Of a stretch of DNA of 64,000 bases, positions 48,461 through 56,463 are shown piece by piece. A program made the position numbers and the translations under genes. Source of the stretch: DATLGB01 sp964242305 (GTDB lineage: Bacteria > Actinomycetota > Thermoleophilia > Solirubrobacterales > Solirubrobacteraceae). The notes beneath the pieces were generated by a model that did not search any database, was not told the origin of the DNA, and was given only the letters and a program-made list of their open reading frames with translations. The stretch covers positions 1 to 64,000 of the forward strand of contig CAXTBB010000026.1 in the NCBI GenBank assembly GCA_964242305.1, in the 5' to 3' direction. Each line of letters starts with the position of its first letter. Position 1 is the stretch's first letter.

Positions 48461-49346
48461 CCGGGTCGCTCGCGGCCCGCGCCGCGGTCTCAACGATCGC
48501 GTCGACGATCTGCGGCCAGACGCCGGGCGGGAGGTCGTGGCCCATGCCTTCGATCTCGACGAGCTTCGCGCCCGGGACGGCCTTGGCGACGGCGCGTCCG
48601 CCCGAGATCCGCACGAGCACGTCCTTCTTGCCGTGGACGACGGTGGTGGGGACCCTCAGCTTGCGCAACCCCTCGGTGCGGTTCGGCGAGGCGACGACCG
48701 CCATCAGCTGGCGGCCCGTACCGGCCGCGCTGAGGCCGCGCTCGTAGCCGACGGCCGCGCGCTCGCGCACCACGGCGGGGTCGGCTGGGTAGCCCGGCGA
48801 GCCGATCACCCCGTAGAGCTTGACGACGTGATCCAGGTAGGCCGCGAGCTCCTTCGGCGCCGGGGTCAGCAGCATCTTGGTCGCCGCGATCGTGGGCTGG
48901 CCCTTCAGGCGTCCGCCTTCGTTGGACATGATCGAGACGAGCGACAGGACCCGGTCCGGGTGCTCCATCGCGACGGTCTGGGCGATCATGCCACCCATCG
49001 ACGCGCCGACGATGTGCGCGCGGCGGACGTCGAGATGATCGAGCAGGCCGACCGCGTCGTCGGCCATGTCGGACAGCGTGTACGCGGCGGCCTTCTTGTC
49101 GCGCAGCAGCATCTCGCGCCTGGTCGGCGGCCTGGCGTCCACCTTCGTCGACTTGCCGACGTCGCGGTTGTCGTAGCGGACGACGTGGAAGCCGTGCTCG
49201 ACGAGCATCCCGCAGAAGCGCTCGTCCCAGGCCAGCATCTGCGTGCCCAACCCCATGATGAGCAGGACGGTGGGGAGGTCGCGGGTCCCAAATTCCTCGA
49301 AGCAGAGCTCGATGTCGCCGTTGACCTTCGCGAACTGCTCATTCAT
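48441..49346 (-). CDS. Alpha/beta hydrolase
   Basis: 301 residues. VLLIMGLGTQMLAWDERFCG, VVRYDNRDVGKSTKVD, nucleophile motif IVGASMGGMIAQTVA (Ser116), acid in VVHGKKDVLVRISG and catalytic His in IEGMGHDLPPGVW. This is the pattern of aclacinomycin methylesterase- or hydrolase-like enzymes with the RDVGKST loop. Substrate unknown. Overlaps the aminotransferase gene by 4 bp, so the two are one operon. Confidence 0.88.
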   Translation of the reverse strand: MNEQFAKVNGDIELCFEEFGTRDLPTVLLIMGLGTQMLAWDERFCGMLVEHGFHVVRYDNRDVGKSTKVDARPPTRREMLLRDKKAAAYTLSDMADDAVGLLDHLDVRRAHIVGASMGGMIAQTVAMEHPDRVLSLVSIMSNEGGRLKGQPTIAATKMLLTPAPKELAAYLDHVVKLYGVIGSPGYPADPAVVRERAAVGYERGLSAAGTGRQLMAVVASPNRTEGLRKLRVPTTVVHGKKDVLVRISGGRAVAKAVPGAKLVEIEGMGHDLPPGVWPQIVDAIVETAARAASDPVTATAR

Positions 49347-50410
49347 CGGGACAGCGCCTCCAGAAGCCGGTCGAGGTCGGACTCGTCGTTCCAGGCGCCG
49401 ACGGAGGCGCGCAGGAGCGGGAGGCCCGGGAAGGAGCGGATGATGACGCCGTCCTGCGCGAGGCGCGTGGCCGTCGCCGGCGGGTCGGGGTCCTCCCAGC
49501 TCACCAGGGTCGTCTGCCCGCGGGGGGCCACGTTCATGCCCGCCTCGGCCAGCCGCTCGGCGAACGTCGCCGCGAGGGCAACCGCGCGCGCGTGGACGGC
49601 GTCCCACCCGAAGCCGGCCAGGACCTCGCAGGCCGCGACGGAGGACGCGAGCAGCTCGAGCGCGAGCGTCGGGGTCCCGTAGCGGCGCGCGTCGGGGTGG
49701 AAGCCGGACGCGAGCCCGAGCGACGTGTCCGTGAACGCCTCGTAGGGCGGGGCGCCGGGATGGACGCGCTCGGCGAAGCCCGGTTCGAGCCACAGCATCC
49801 CCGTCCCGTCGGCCCCGCACAGCCACTTCTGACCCGCGCCCGCATAGGCGGCGCAGCCGATCGCGCGCACGTCGGTCGGGACGGCGCCGACGCCCTGGGC
49901 GCCGTCGAGCAGCAGCGGGACGCCGGTCTCGCCCAGCCGCGGATCGGCCACCTCGCCCGTCGACCAGCCGACGTGCGAGCAGGCGACCAGCGTCGTGGAC
50001 TGGCGGACGTGCTCGGCGAGCGTGGTCAGCGGCCCGCTGCGCACCGTCACCCCGCGCGCCCGCGCAGCCAGCACCGGGCCGAGCAGGCCGGGGTGCTCGC
50101 CGTCGGCGATCAGGATCTCGTCGCCCGGCCCGAGGTCCATTCCGATGATCACGCGCGCGAGCCCCTCGGAGGTGGACGTGGTCAGCGCGATCTCCGCCTC
50201 GGGCGCGCCGAGGATCCGCGCGTAGTGCGTCCGCAGCGCCGCGCCGGCCTCGGCGCGCGCCTCGAAGTGCTCGATGCGCCGGCCGTCGCGCAGGGCACGG
50301 TCGAGCGTCGCCGTCACCGCGTCGGCGGCCGCCTGCGGGACCGGTCCGTCCGAGCCTGCGTTGAGGAAGGCGGTGCTCGCGAAGACGGGGAAGGCGCGGC
50401 GCAGGTCCAT
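49343..50410 (-). CDS. Class-V aminotransferase-like PLP enzyme
   Basis: 355 residues. FASTAFLNAGSDGPVPQAAA, the phosphate contact ALTTSTSEGLARVIIGMDLG, GDEILIADGEHPGLLGPVLA, PLLLDGAQGVGAVPTDVRAI with Asp169, and the Schiff-base lysine Lys195 in YAGAGQKWLCGADGTGMLWL. This is the cysteine desulfurase/EgtE-like branch. Acts as lyase or aminotransferase on an unknown amino acid. Starts 17 bp from divergent thrS, so their promoters overlap coding sequence. Confidence 0.87.
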   Translation of the reverse strand: MDLRRAFPVFASTAFLNAGSDGPVPQAAADAVTATLDRALRDGRRIEHFEARAEAGAALRTHYARILGAPEAEIALTTSTSEGLARVIIGMDLGPGDEILIADGEHPGLLGPVLAARARGVTVRSGPLTTLAEHVRQSTTLVACSHVGWSTGEVADPRLGETGVPLLLDGAQGVGAVPTDVRAIGCAAYAGAGQKWLCGADGTGMLWLEPGFAERVHPGAPPYEAFTDTSLGLASGFHPDARRYGTPTLALELLASSVAACEVLAGFGWDAVHARAVALAATFAERLAEAGMNVAPRGQTTLVSWEDPDPPATATRLAQDGVIIRSFPGLPLLRASVGAWNDESDLDRLLEALSR

Positions 50411-50427
50411 ATGCTCGCGAACACGGT

Positions 50428-52317
50428 ATGCAGGTCACCCTTCCTGATGGATCTCAACGCGAGCTCGACGACGGCGCCACGGGGAGCGATCTCGCCGCGG
50501 CGATCGGTCCTGGCCTGGCCCGCGCCGCGCTCGCCGTCACCGTCGACGGCGAGCCGCGCGACCTCGCCGGCCCGCTGCCCGACGGCGCCACCGTCGCCAT
50601 CGTCACGGACCGCAGCGAGGAATCGCTGGACCTCATCCGCCACGACACCGCGCACGTCCTCGCCGCCGCGGTCATGGACCTCTATCCGGGCGTGAAGATC
50701 TCCATCGGCCCGCCGATCGAGAACGGCTTCTACTACGACTTCGAGTTCCCCGACGGCATCACCATCAGCGAGGCGGACTTCCCCGCCATCGAGGCGAAGA
50801 TGGCCGAGCACATCGCCGCCGACGAGTCCTTCGCGCGCGAGGACGTGACGTCCGCGGAGGCACGCGAGCGCTTCGTCGCCGAAGCGCAGCCCTACAAGGT
50901 CGAGCTGATCGACGACCTCGGCGTCGACACCGTCTCCCTCTACACCAACGGCCCGTTCACCGACCTCTGCCGCGGGCCGCACGCGCCGTCGACCAAGCGC
51001 ATCAAGGCGTTCAAGCTGCTGTCGACCGCGGGCGCGTACTGGCGCGGCAACTCCGACAACACGATGCTCACCCGCATCTACGGGACCGCCTTCCACTCCA
51101 AGAAGGACCTCGAGCAGCACCTCGAGCGCCTCGAGCAGGCACGTGCGAGAGACCACCGCCGCCTCGGTCCCCAGCTCGGCCTGTTCACCTTCTCCGAGAT
51201 CTCGCCCGGGAGCGCCTTCTGGCTGCCGAAGGGGACCCAGGTCTTCAACACGCTCGTGCAGCGCAGCCGCGAGATGACGCTCGCGCGCGACTACGACGAG
51301 GTCAAGACCCCGCTGCTCTACGACAGTGCGCTGTGGGAGACCAGCGGCCACTGGGGCAAGTACCGCGAGCACATGTTCACCACCGAGTACGAGGAGCGCT
51401 CGATGGGCCTCAAGCCCATGAACTGCCCCGGCCACGCGCACCTGTTCTCCCTGCAGCGCTTCTCCTACCGCGACCTGCCGGTCCGCTACTCCGAGCCGGG
51501 CCTGCTGCACCGCCGCGAGCCGTCCGGGACGCTGCACGGCCTGCTCCGCGTCCGCCACTTCATCCAGGACGACGCCCACATCTTCTGCACCGACGAGCAG
51601 GTCGAGCAGGAGGTGCTCGACTGCGTCGCGTTCGGCTTCGAGTGGTACCGGATGTTCGGCTTCGACGTCACCGTGGAGCTGTCCACCCGGCCGGAGAACC
51701 GGCTCGGCACCGACGCGTTCTGGGACAAGACGGAAGGGATGCTCGAAGCCGCTTTGCAGAAGGCCGATCTCCCCTACCGGATCAACGAGGGCGACGGCGC
51801 CTTCTACGCGCCCAAGATCGATCTCCACGCCACCGATTCGCTCGGCCGCTCGTGGCAGCTGGGGACGGTCCAGCTCGACTACAACCTGCCCGAGCGCTTC
51901 GGCCTCACCTACACGGGCGCCGACAACGCCGAGCACCAGCCGGTGATGATCCACCGCGCGCTGCTGGGGTCCTTCGAGCGCTTCATCGGGATCCTGATCG
52001 AGGAGACGGCCGGCGAGCTGCCGGTCTGGCTCGCGCCCGTGCAGGCCACCGTCCTGCCCGTCGCCGACCGCCACAACGACTACGCGCGCACGGTGCTCGA
52101 CGCGCTGCGCGAGGGCGGCCTGCGCGCCGACGCCGACGAGCGAAGCGAATCGATCGGGCGCAAGATCCGCGACACGGAGCTGCAGAAGGTCCCGTTCATG
52201 CTCGTCGTCGGGGACCGCGAGGCGGAGTCGGGCGGCGTCACGCTGCGCCGGCACGGCCAGGGAGACCTGGGGTCGAAGTCGATCGACGAGGTCGTGGAGG
52301 CCGTCCGTGCCGCCTGA
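50428..52317 (+). CDS. thrS: Threonyl-tRNA synthetase
   Basis: 629 residues. An N-terminal TGS domain (MQVTLPDGSQRELDDGATGS), an editing/SAD domain with HDTAHVLAAAVMDLYPGVK and a further TDLCRGPHAPST, and the class II core: KGTQVFNTLVQRSREM, MNCPGHAHLFSLQRFSYRDL with zinc-ligand Cys333, LLHRREPSGTLHGLLRVRHF, and the C-terminal anticodon-binding domain (VWLAPVQATVLPVADRHNDY). It charges tRNA-Thr. No leader T-box is visible in the short upstream gap. The next gene overlaps by 11 bp. Confidence 0.97.
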   Translation: MQVTLPDGSQRELDDGATGSDLAAAIGPGLARAALAVTVDGEPRDLAGPLPDGATVAIVTDRSEESLDLIRHDTAHVLAAAVMDLYPGVKISIGPPIENGFYYDFEFPDGITISEADFPAIEAKMAEHIAADESFAREDVTSAEARERFVAEAQPYKVELIDDLGVDTVSLYTNGPFTDLCRGPHAPSTKRIKAFKLLSTAGAYWRGNSDNTMLTRIYGTAFHSKKDLEQHLERLEQARARDHRRLGPQLGLFTFSEISPGSAFWLPKGTQVFNTLVQRSREMTLARDYDEVKTPLLYDSALWETSGHWGKYREHMFTTEYEERSMGLKPMNCPGHAHLFSLQRFSYRDLPVRYSEPGLLHRREPSGTLHGLLRVRHFIQDDAHIFCTDEQVEQEVLDCVAFGFEWYRMFGFDVTVELSTRPENRLGTDAFWDKTEGMLEAALQKADLPYRINEGDGAFYAPKIDLHATDSLGRSWQLGTVQLDYNLPERFGLTYTGADNAEHQPVMIHRALLGSFERFIGILIEETAGELPVWLAPVQATVLPVADRHNDYARTVLDALREGGLRADADERSESIGRKIRDTELQKVPFMLVVGDREAESGGVTLRRHGQGDLGSKSIDEVVEAVRAA

Positions 52318-52696
52318 GGGCTTCGCGCCGATCACCGACGAGGGCGCCTTCGTCCAGCACATCGGGCCGCTGCTCGGCCGCGACGGGGTCGTCGGCCTGC
52401 AGATCGACGAGCGCCACATCAACTCGTTCGGCAAGGCGCAGGGCGGGGTCCTGGCCACCCTTGTCGACTTCGCCAACGCCCACAACGTCCGCCGCGAGTC
52501 CGACGAGGAGAACCCGTCGGTGGCCACCGTGTCGTTGACCGTCGACTACCTCGGGTCGGCCGACGAGGGCGACTGGGTCGAGGCGCACGTGACCGTCGAG
52601 CGGCTCGGCGGGACGCTCGCCTTCGTGGACTGCTCCGTAACCAACGGCGAGCGCGAGATCGTCCGCGGGCGCGCCGTGTTCGCCGTTCTCACTTAG
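52307..52696 (+). CDS. PaaI-like hotdog thioesterase
   Basis: 129 residues from GTG inside the end of thrS. Hotdog fold motifs: HINSFGKAQGGVLATLVDFA, VATVSLTVDYLGSADEGDWV and GTLAFVDCSVTNGEREIVRG. The HxxxxxGxxxG-type core with an Asp on the central helix is typical of PaaI-type acyl-CoA thioesterases. Substrate unknown. Confidence 0.82.
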   Translation: MPPEGFAPITDEGAFVQHIGPLLGRDGVVGLQIDERHINSFGKAQGGVLATLVDFANAHNVRRESDEENPSVATVSLTVDYLGSADEGDWVEAHVTVERLGGTLAFVDCSVTNGEREIVRGRAVFAVLT

Positions 52697-52713
52697 CGGG
52701 AAGAGGATTTGTC

Positions 52714-53067
52714 ATGATTGACGGAATCAGTGTGGTGTGGGTCCCCGTGTCCGACATGGACAAGGCCCTCGAGTTCTACGGCGACACCCTCGGGCTCGAC
52801 ATCGAGCAGCAGGAGGACGACTGGTCGATGGTGGTGGCCGGCGCGGTGCGCATCGGCCTCAACGGTCGCGACTCGGAGACCTCAGGCGGGGAGGGCGGCG
52901 CGGTGATCGCGTTCGCGGTCTCCGACGACATCGAGGGCGCCGTCTCCGAGCTGTCCTCGGCGGGCGTGGAGATCGTCGGCGACGTCACCGAGCACCCGTG
53001 GGGCAAGGTCGCCACCTTCCTCGACCCCGACGCCAATGAGCTCCAGCTTTATGAAGGCTCGGAGTAG
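52714..53067 (+). CDS. Glyoxalase/VOC family protein
   Basis: 117 residues from ATG after GGAAGAGG. A VOC fold: SVVWVPVSDMDKALEFYGDT, LGLDIEQQEDDWSMVVAGAV, VIAFAVSDDIEGAVSELSSA, VEIVGDVTEHPWGKVATFLD and ANELQLYEG. One conserved terminal Glu could bind metal; the others are not certain. Function (isomerase, dioxygenase or binding protein) cannot be set. Confidence 0.82.
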   Translation: MIDGISVVWVPVSDMDKALEFYGDTLGLDIEQQEDDWSMVVAGAVRIGLNGRDSETSGGEGGAVIAFAVSDDIEGAVSELSSAGVEIVGDVTEHPWGKVATFLDPDANELQLYEGSE

Positions 53068-53077
53068 CGCGTATACT
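53049..53077 (+). promoter_or_regulatory. Probable infC promoter
   Basis: TTATGA (53049-53054) and TATACT (53072-53077) are separated by 17 bp, a sigma-70-like arrangement 55 bp before the infC start. The leader contains a small GCCGC-TTGA-GCGGC hairpin (53107-53120). Confidence 0.5.
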
Positions 53078-53131
53078 TCGTGACGTTGAGTACGCATTCG
53101 ATGACAGCCGCTTGAGCGGCCACCACAGCTA

Positions 53132-54091
53132 GTGCCGGTCCCGAGAAGGTTCGACCGGTCCCTCCCGGAACGCGATTCGACCCGAATCAACGAGCGCATC
53201 CGCGTCCCCGAGGTCCGTGTCATCGGGCCTGACGGGGAGCAGGTGGGCATCATGAAGACGGCCGACGCGCTCCGCTACGCCCAGACGCGCGACCTCGACC
53301 TCGTCGAGGTGGCACCGGACTCCAAGCCCCCGGTCTGCCGCATCCTGGACTACTCGAAGTTCAAGTACGAGCAGGCCCAGCGTCAGAAGGCGGCGCGCAA
53401 GCACCAGACGCAGATCAACATCCGGGAGATCAAGTTCCGGCCGAAGATCGGGCAGCACGACTACGAGACCAAGAAGGGTCACGTCGAGCGCTTCCTGCGG
53501 GGCCGCGACAAGGTCAAGCTGACGATCATGTTCCGCGGTCGCGAGGTCGCGCACCCCGAGTTGGGTGAGCGCATCCTCAACCGCCTGGCCGAGGAGCTGT
53601 CCGAGCTCGGCATCGTCGAGCAGCGTCCCGCTCAGGACGGCCGCAACATGACGATGGTGCTCGGGCCGATCCGCGAGGGTGCGGTGTCGGTGCCGCTGCG
53701 GCCGCGTCCGGGGGCCAAGCCCGTGCCGACGCCCGCCGAGGCCCCCGCCCAGTCGACGGAGGAGCGCGCCGCCATCCGGCGTCCGGTGCTTCCCGCCGAG
53801 CACGAGGCGCGCCCGGAGGAGGAGGCCAAGGAGTCCACGCGCGAGGTCGTCTCGCCGGTGGCGAAGGCCGAGCCGGGCGAGGTCCAGTCCGCGCAGCCGT
53901 CGGGCCGGGCCGCCAAGCTGGCCGCGTTGCGGGCTCAGCGGGCCAAGGAGCGCGGCGAGGTCGAGCCGCCTCCGGAGCCGAAGCCCGCTCCCGCCGTCAA
54001 GGCCAAGCCGGCCGCCAAGAAGGCGGCGGCGAAGCCAAAGGCCAAGGCCAAGGCCAAGGCCAAGCCGAAGCCCAAGGCGTCGGCGACGTAG
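53132..54091 (+). CDS. infC: Translation initiation factor IF-3 with long Ala/Lys/Pro tail
   Basis: The first 180 residues are standard IF-3: RINERIRVPEVRVIGPDGEQ, ADALRYAQTRDLDLVEVAPD, VCRILDYSKFKYEQAQRQKA, then the C-domain EIKFRPKIGQHDYETKKGHV and VKLTIMFRGREVAHPELGER. About 130 extra residues follow, rich in Pro, Ala, Glu and Lys and ending with KAKAKAKAKPKPKASA. The protein prevents premature subunit joining. GTG 53132 fits known N-terminal length, but IF-3 genes often use rare starts, so it is not certain. First gene of the infC-rpmI-rplT operon. Confidence 0.95.
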   Translation: MPVPRRFDRSLPERDSTRINERIRVPEVRVIGPDGEQVGIMKTADALRYAQTRDLDLVEVAPDSKPPVCRILDYSKFKYEQAQRQKAARKHQTQINIREIKFRPKIGQHDYETKKGHVERFLRGRDKVKLTIMFRGREVAHPELGERILNRLAEELSELGIVEQRPAQDGRNMTMVLGPIREGAVSVPLRPRPGAKPVPTPAEAPAQSTEERAAIRRPVLPAEHEARPEEEAKESTREVVSPVAKAEPGEVQSAQPSGRAAKLAALRAQRAKERGEVEPPPEPKPAPAVKAKPAAKKAAAKPKAKAKAKAKPKPKASAT

Positions 54092-54113
54092 TCGCTACCC
54101 TTTCGAACTCGTC

Positions 54114-54317
54114 ATGCCGAAGATGAAGTCCCACAGCGGCGCCTCCAAGCGCTTCAAGAAGACGTCCACGGGCAAGCTCAAGGCTCGCTCGGCGTTCTCG
54201 AGCCACATCCTCGAGAAGAAGACGCCCAAGCGCAAGCGCGGGTTCCGCAAGGACCAGGACGTCGCGCGGGCTGACGAGAAGACCGTTCGCAAGCTGCTCC
54301 AGGGGTCGGGTAAGTAG
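54114..54317 (+). CDS. rpmI: 50S ribosomal protein L35
   Basis: 67 residues: MPKMKSHSGASKRFKKTSTG, KLKARSAFSSHILEKKTPKR, KRGFRKDQDVARADEKTVRK. Standard length and position between infC and rplT; the next gene starts directly after its stop. Confidence 0.97.
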   Translation: MPKMKSHSGASKRFKKTSTGKLKARSAFSSHILEKKTPKRKRGFRKDQDVARADEKTVRKLLQGSGK

Positions 54318-54680
54318 ATGACGCGCGTCAAGCGATCCGTCAACGCGCGCAAGAAGCGCCGGGCGACCCTCGAGCGGACGAAGGGCTTCCGCGGCGAGGC
54401 GAACTCGAACTACCGCCGCGCGAAGGAAGCGCTGATGAAGGCGGACACCTACGCGTACCGGGACCGCCGCAACAAGAAGCGCGACTTCCGCCGCCTGTGG
54501 ATCCAGCGCATCAACGCCGCCGCGCGCCAGAACGGCATGTCGTACTCGGAGTTCATGCACGGCCTGAAGCTGGCCGGCGTCGAGGTCGATCGCAAGATCC
54601 TCGCGGACCTCGCCGTGCGCGACGCCGACACCTTCCGACGCTTTGCCGAGACCGCCCGTGAGGCGGTGGCGTCGGCGTAG
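54318..54680 (+). CDS. rplT: 50S ribosomal protein L20
   Basis: 120 residues: TRVKRSVNARKKRRATLERT, KGFRGEANSNYRRAKEALMK, DRRNKKRDFRRLWIQRINAA, RQNGMSYSEFMHGLKLAGVE. Typical L20, needed for early 50S assembly and in many bacteria autoregulator of the operon. Followed by a terminator. Confidence 0.97.
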   Translation: MTRVKRSVNARKKRRATLERTKGFRGEANSNYRRAKEALMKADTYAYRDRRNKKRDFRRLWIQRINAAARQNGMSYSEFMHGLKLAGVEVDRKILADLAVRDADTFRRFAETAREAVASA

Positions 54681-54706
54681 TCGCCGGCACCACCACCAGC
54701 TTCACG

Positions 54707-54730
54707 AGGCGCCCGCTGAGGCGCCTTTTT
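54707..54730 (+). terminator. Rho-independent terminator after rplT
   Basis: AGGCGCC (54707-54713) and GGCGCCT (54720-54726) form a 7-bp stem around CGCTGA, followed by TTTT. Best terminator of the window. It lies immediately before the ATG at 54732, so the methylase gene may depend on read-through. Confidence 0.8.
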
Positions 54731-54731
54731 C

Positions 54732-55418
54732 ATGCCCATTTCCTCCCCCAACAACGAACTGCTCAAAGAGGTGAGAAAGCTCGCCGGCCGCAAGTGGCGG
54801 GACAAGCTGACGCGCTTCGTCGCCGAGGGGGAGGACCTGGTCGACGCCGCCGAGGCGGCCGGCTGGGTGCCGGTGGCGAAGCTGGTCGCGGCGGACAGCG
54901 GGCTGGAGGGCGAGGAGGTCGTCCCGCACCTGATGGCGGAGCTCTCGTCCCTGGGGTCGGGGACACGGGTGATCGGCGTGTTCGACCAGCGCTACGCGTC
55001 CGCTCTGGGCGACCGCTGCGTGGCGCTGTGGGGCGTGGGCGACCCCGGCAACGTCGGGACGGTGCTGCGCTCCGCGCACGCGTTCGGCGCGACGTCGGTC
55101 GCGCTCGGCCCGGGCAGCGCCGATCCGTTCTCCCCGAAGGCGGTGCGCGCCTCCATGGGCGCGATCTTCTCCGTCGGCGTGCGGAGGGTGAAGGCGATCG
55201 ACGAGCTGCCCGCGCCGCGGGTCGCGCTCGTCGCGCACCAGGGAGATGTGATCGCCGCGCCCGCGGCGACGCTCGTCGTGGGAGCGGAGCGCGACGGGAT
55301 CCCCGACGACGTCATCGCGGCGTGCGACCGGGTCGCCCACATCCCGATCGTCGGCGACTCGCTGAACGCCGCCATGGCGGCCACGGTGGCGCTGGATAGG
55401 GTGGCGCGCGATGCTTGA
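54732..55418 (+). CDS. SpoU/TrmH-family RNA 2'-O-methyltransferase
   Basis: 228 residues. An N-terminal RNA-binding part (ELLKEVRKLAGRKWRDKLTR, FVAEGEDLVDAAEAAGWVPV) and the SPOUT catalytic domain with its knot: ALWGVGDPGNVGTVLRSAHA, FSPKAVRASMGAIFSVGVRR, LVVGAERDGIPDDVIAACDR and HIPIVGDSLNAAMAATVALD. All three SpoU motifs are kept. The position before pheS is common in actinobacteria. Target RNA unknown (rRNA or tRNA). Confidence 0.92.
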   Translation: MPISSPNNELLKEVRKLAGRKWRDKLTRFVAEGEDLVDAAEAAGWVPVAKLVAADSGLEGEEVVPHLMAELSSLGSGTRVIGVFDQRYASALGDRCVALWGVGDPGNVGTVLRSAHAFGATSVALGPGSADPFSPKAVRASMGAIFSVGVRRVKAIDELPAPRVALVAHQGDVIAAPAATLVVGAERDGIPDDVIAACDRVAHIPIVGDSLNAAMAATVALDRVARDA

Positions 55419-56463
55419 CCGGATCGCGACGCTGCGCGCCGAGGGCGAGGCCGCGATCGCCGGCGCGGCCACCGTCGACGCGCTCGAGCAGGTCCGCATC
55501 GACGTGCTCGGCCGCAAGGCGGAGCTGCCCAACCTGCTGCGCGGGGTCGGGTCGTTGGAGCCGTCGGAGCGCGGGGCGGTCGGCAAGGCGGCCAACCAGG
55601 CGCGCCAGGCGCTCGAGGCGCAGGTGGAGGAGCGGCGCGATGCGCTCGCCGCCGGTGAGCTCGACGCCCGCCTGGCCGCCGACGCGATCGACGTCACCCT
55701 GCCCGGCTCGCCGGTCACGCCCGTCGGCCGGCTGCACCTGCTGACGGCGACGCGGCGGGAGATCGAGGACGTCTTCCTCGGCCTCGGCTTCCGCATCGCC
55801 GAGGGGCCGGAGATCGACCTCGTCCACTACAACTTCGACGCGCTCAACCACAACGCGCAGCACCCGGCGCGGCAGGAATCCGACACCTTCTACACGGTCG
55901 ACGGCGCGGTGCTGCGCACGCACACGTCACCGATGCAGTCGCGGGCCATGGAGATCGAGCCGCCGCCGCTGTACATCGTCGTCCCCGGGCGCACCTACCG
56001 GCGCGACAACGACGCCACTCACACCCCGCAGTTCCATCAGGTCGAGGGCCTGGCGGTCGACGAGGACATCACGTTGAGCGATCTCAAGGGGACGCTGCTC
56101 GCCTTCGCGCGCGCGATCTTCGGCGCCGAGCGCGACGTCCGCCTGCGCCCGCACTTCTTCCCGTTCACCGAGCCGAGCGCCGAGGTCGACGTCTCCTGCC
56201 ACAAGTGCTCGGGCACGGGCTTCCTGCGCGACGGCTCCCGCTGCAACCTGTGCAAGGGGGAGGGCTGGATCGAGATCCTCGGCTCCGGCGAGGTCGACCC
56301 CAACGTGTTCGAGTACGTGCGCGAGCACGGCTACGACCCCGAGCGGGTCCAGGGCTTCGCGTTCGGGATGGGCATCGAGCGGATCGCCTTCCTCAAGCAC
56401 GGCGTCAGCGACCTGCGGCTCTTCTACGACAACGACGTCCGGTTCCTGGAGCAGTTCGGATGA
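55411..56463 (+). CDS. pheS: Phenylalanyl-tRNA synthetase alpha subunit
   Basis: 350 residues. Coiled-coil N-terminus (about 1-85), then class II core: PVTPVGRLHLLTATRREIED, IDLVHYNFDALNHNAQHPAR, LRTHTSPMQSRAMEIEPPPL, RTYRRDNDATHTPQFHQVEG and FAFGMGIERIAFLKHGVSDL. A Cys-rich hairpin VSCHKCSGTGFLRDGSRCNL with CKGEGW is an expected variant of this enzyme. Overlaps the methylase gene by 8 bp and pheT by ATGA. Confidence 0.97.
   Translation: MLDRIATLRAEGEAAIAGAATVDALEQVRIDVLGRKAELPNLLRGVGSLEPSERGAVGKAANQARQALEAQVEERRDALAAGELDARLAADAIDVTLPGSPVTPVGRLHLLTATRREIEDVFLGLGFRIAEGPEIDLVHYNFDALNHNAQHPARQESDTFYTVDGAVLRTHTSPMQSRAMEIEPPPLYIVVPGRTYRRDNDATHTPQFHQVEGLAVDEDITLSDLKGTLLAFARAIFGAERDVRLRPHFFPFTEPSAEVDVSCHKCSGTGFLRDGSRCNLCKGEGWIEILGSGEVDPNVFEYVREHGYDPERVQGFAFGMGIERIAFLKHGVSDLRLFYDNDVRFLEQFG

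Noticed and set aside
50314..52527. 737-codon open frame antisense to thrS
   Set aside because: Same G+C artefact; thrS on the other strand has all expected motifs.
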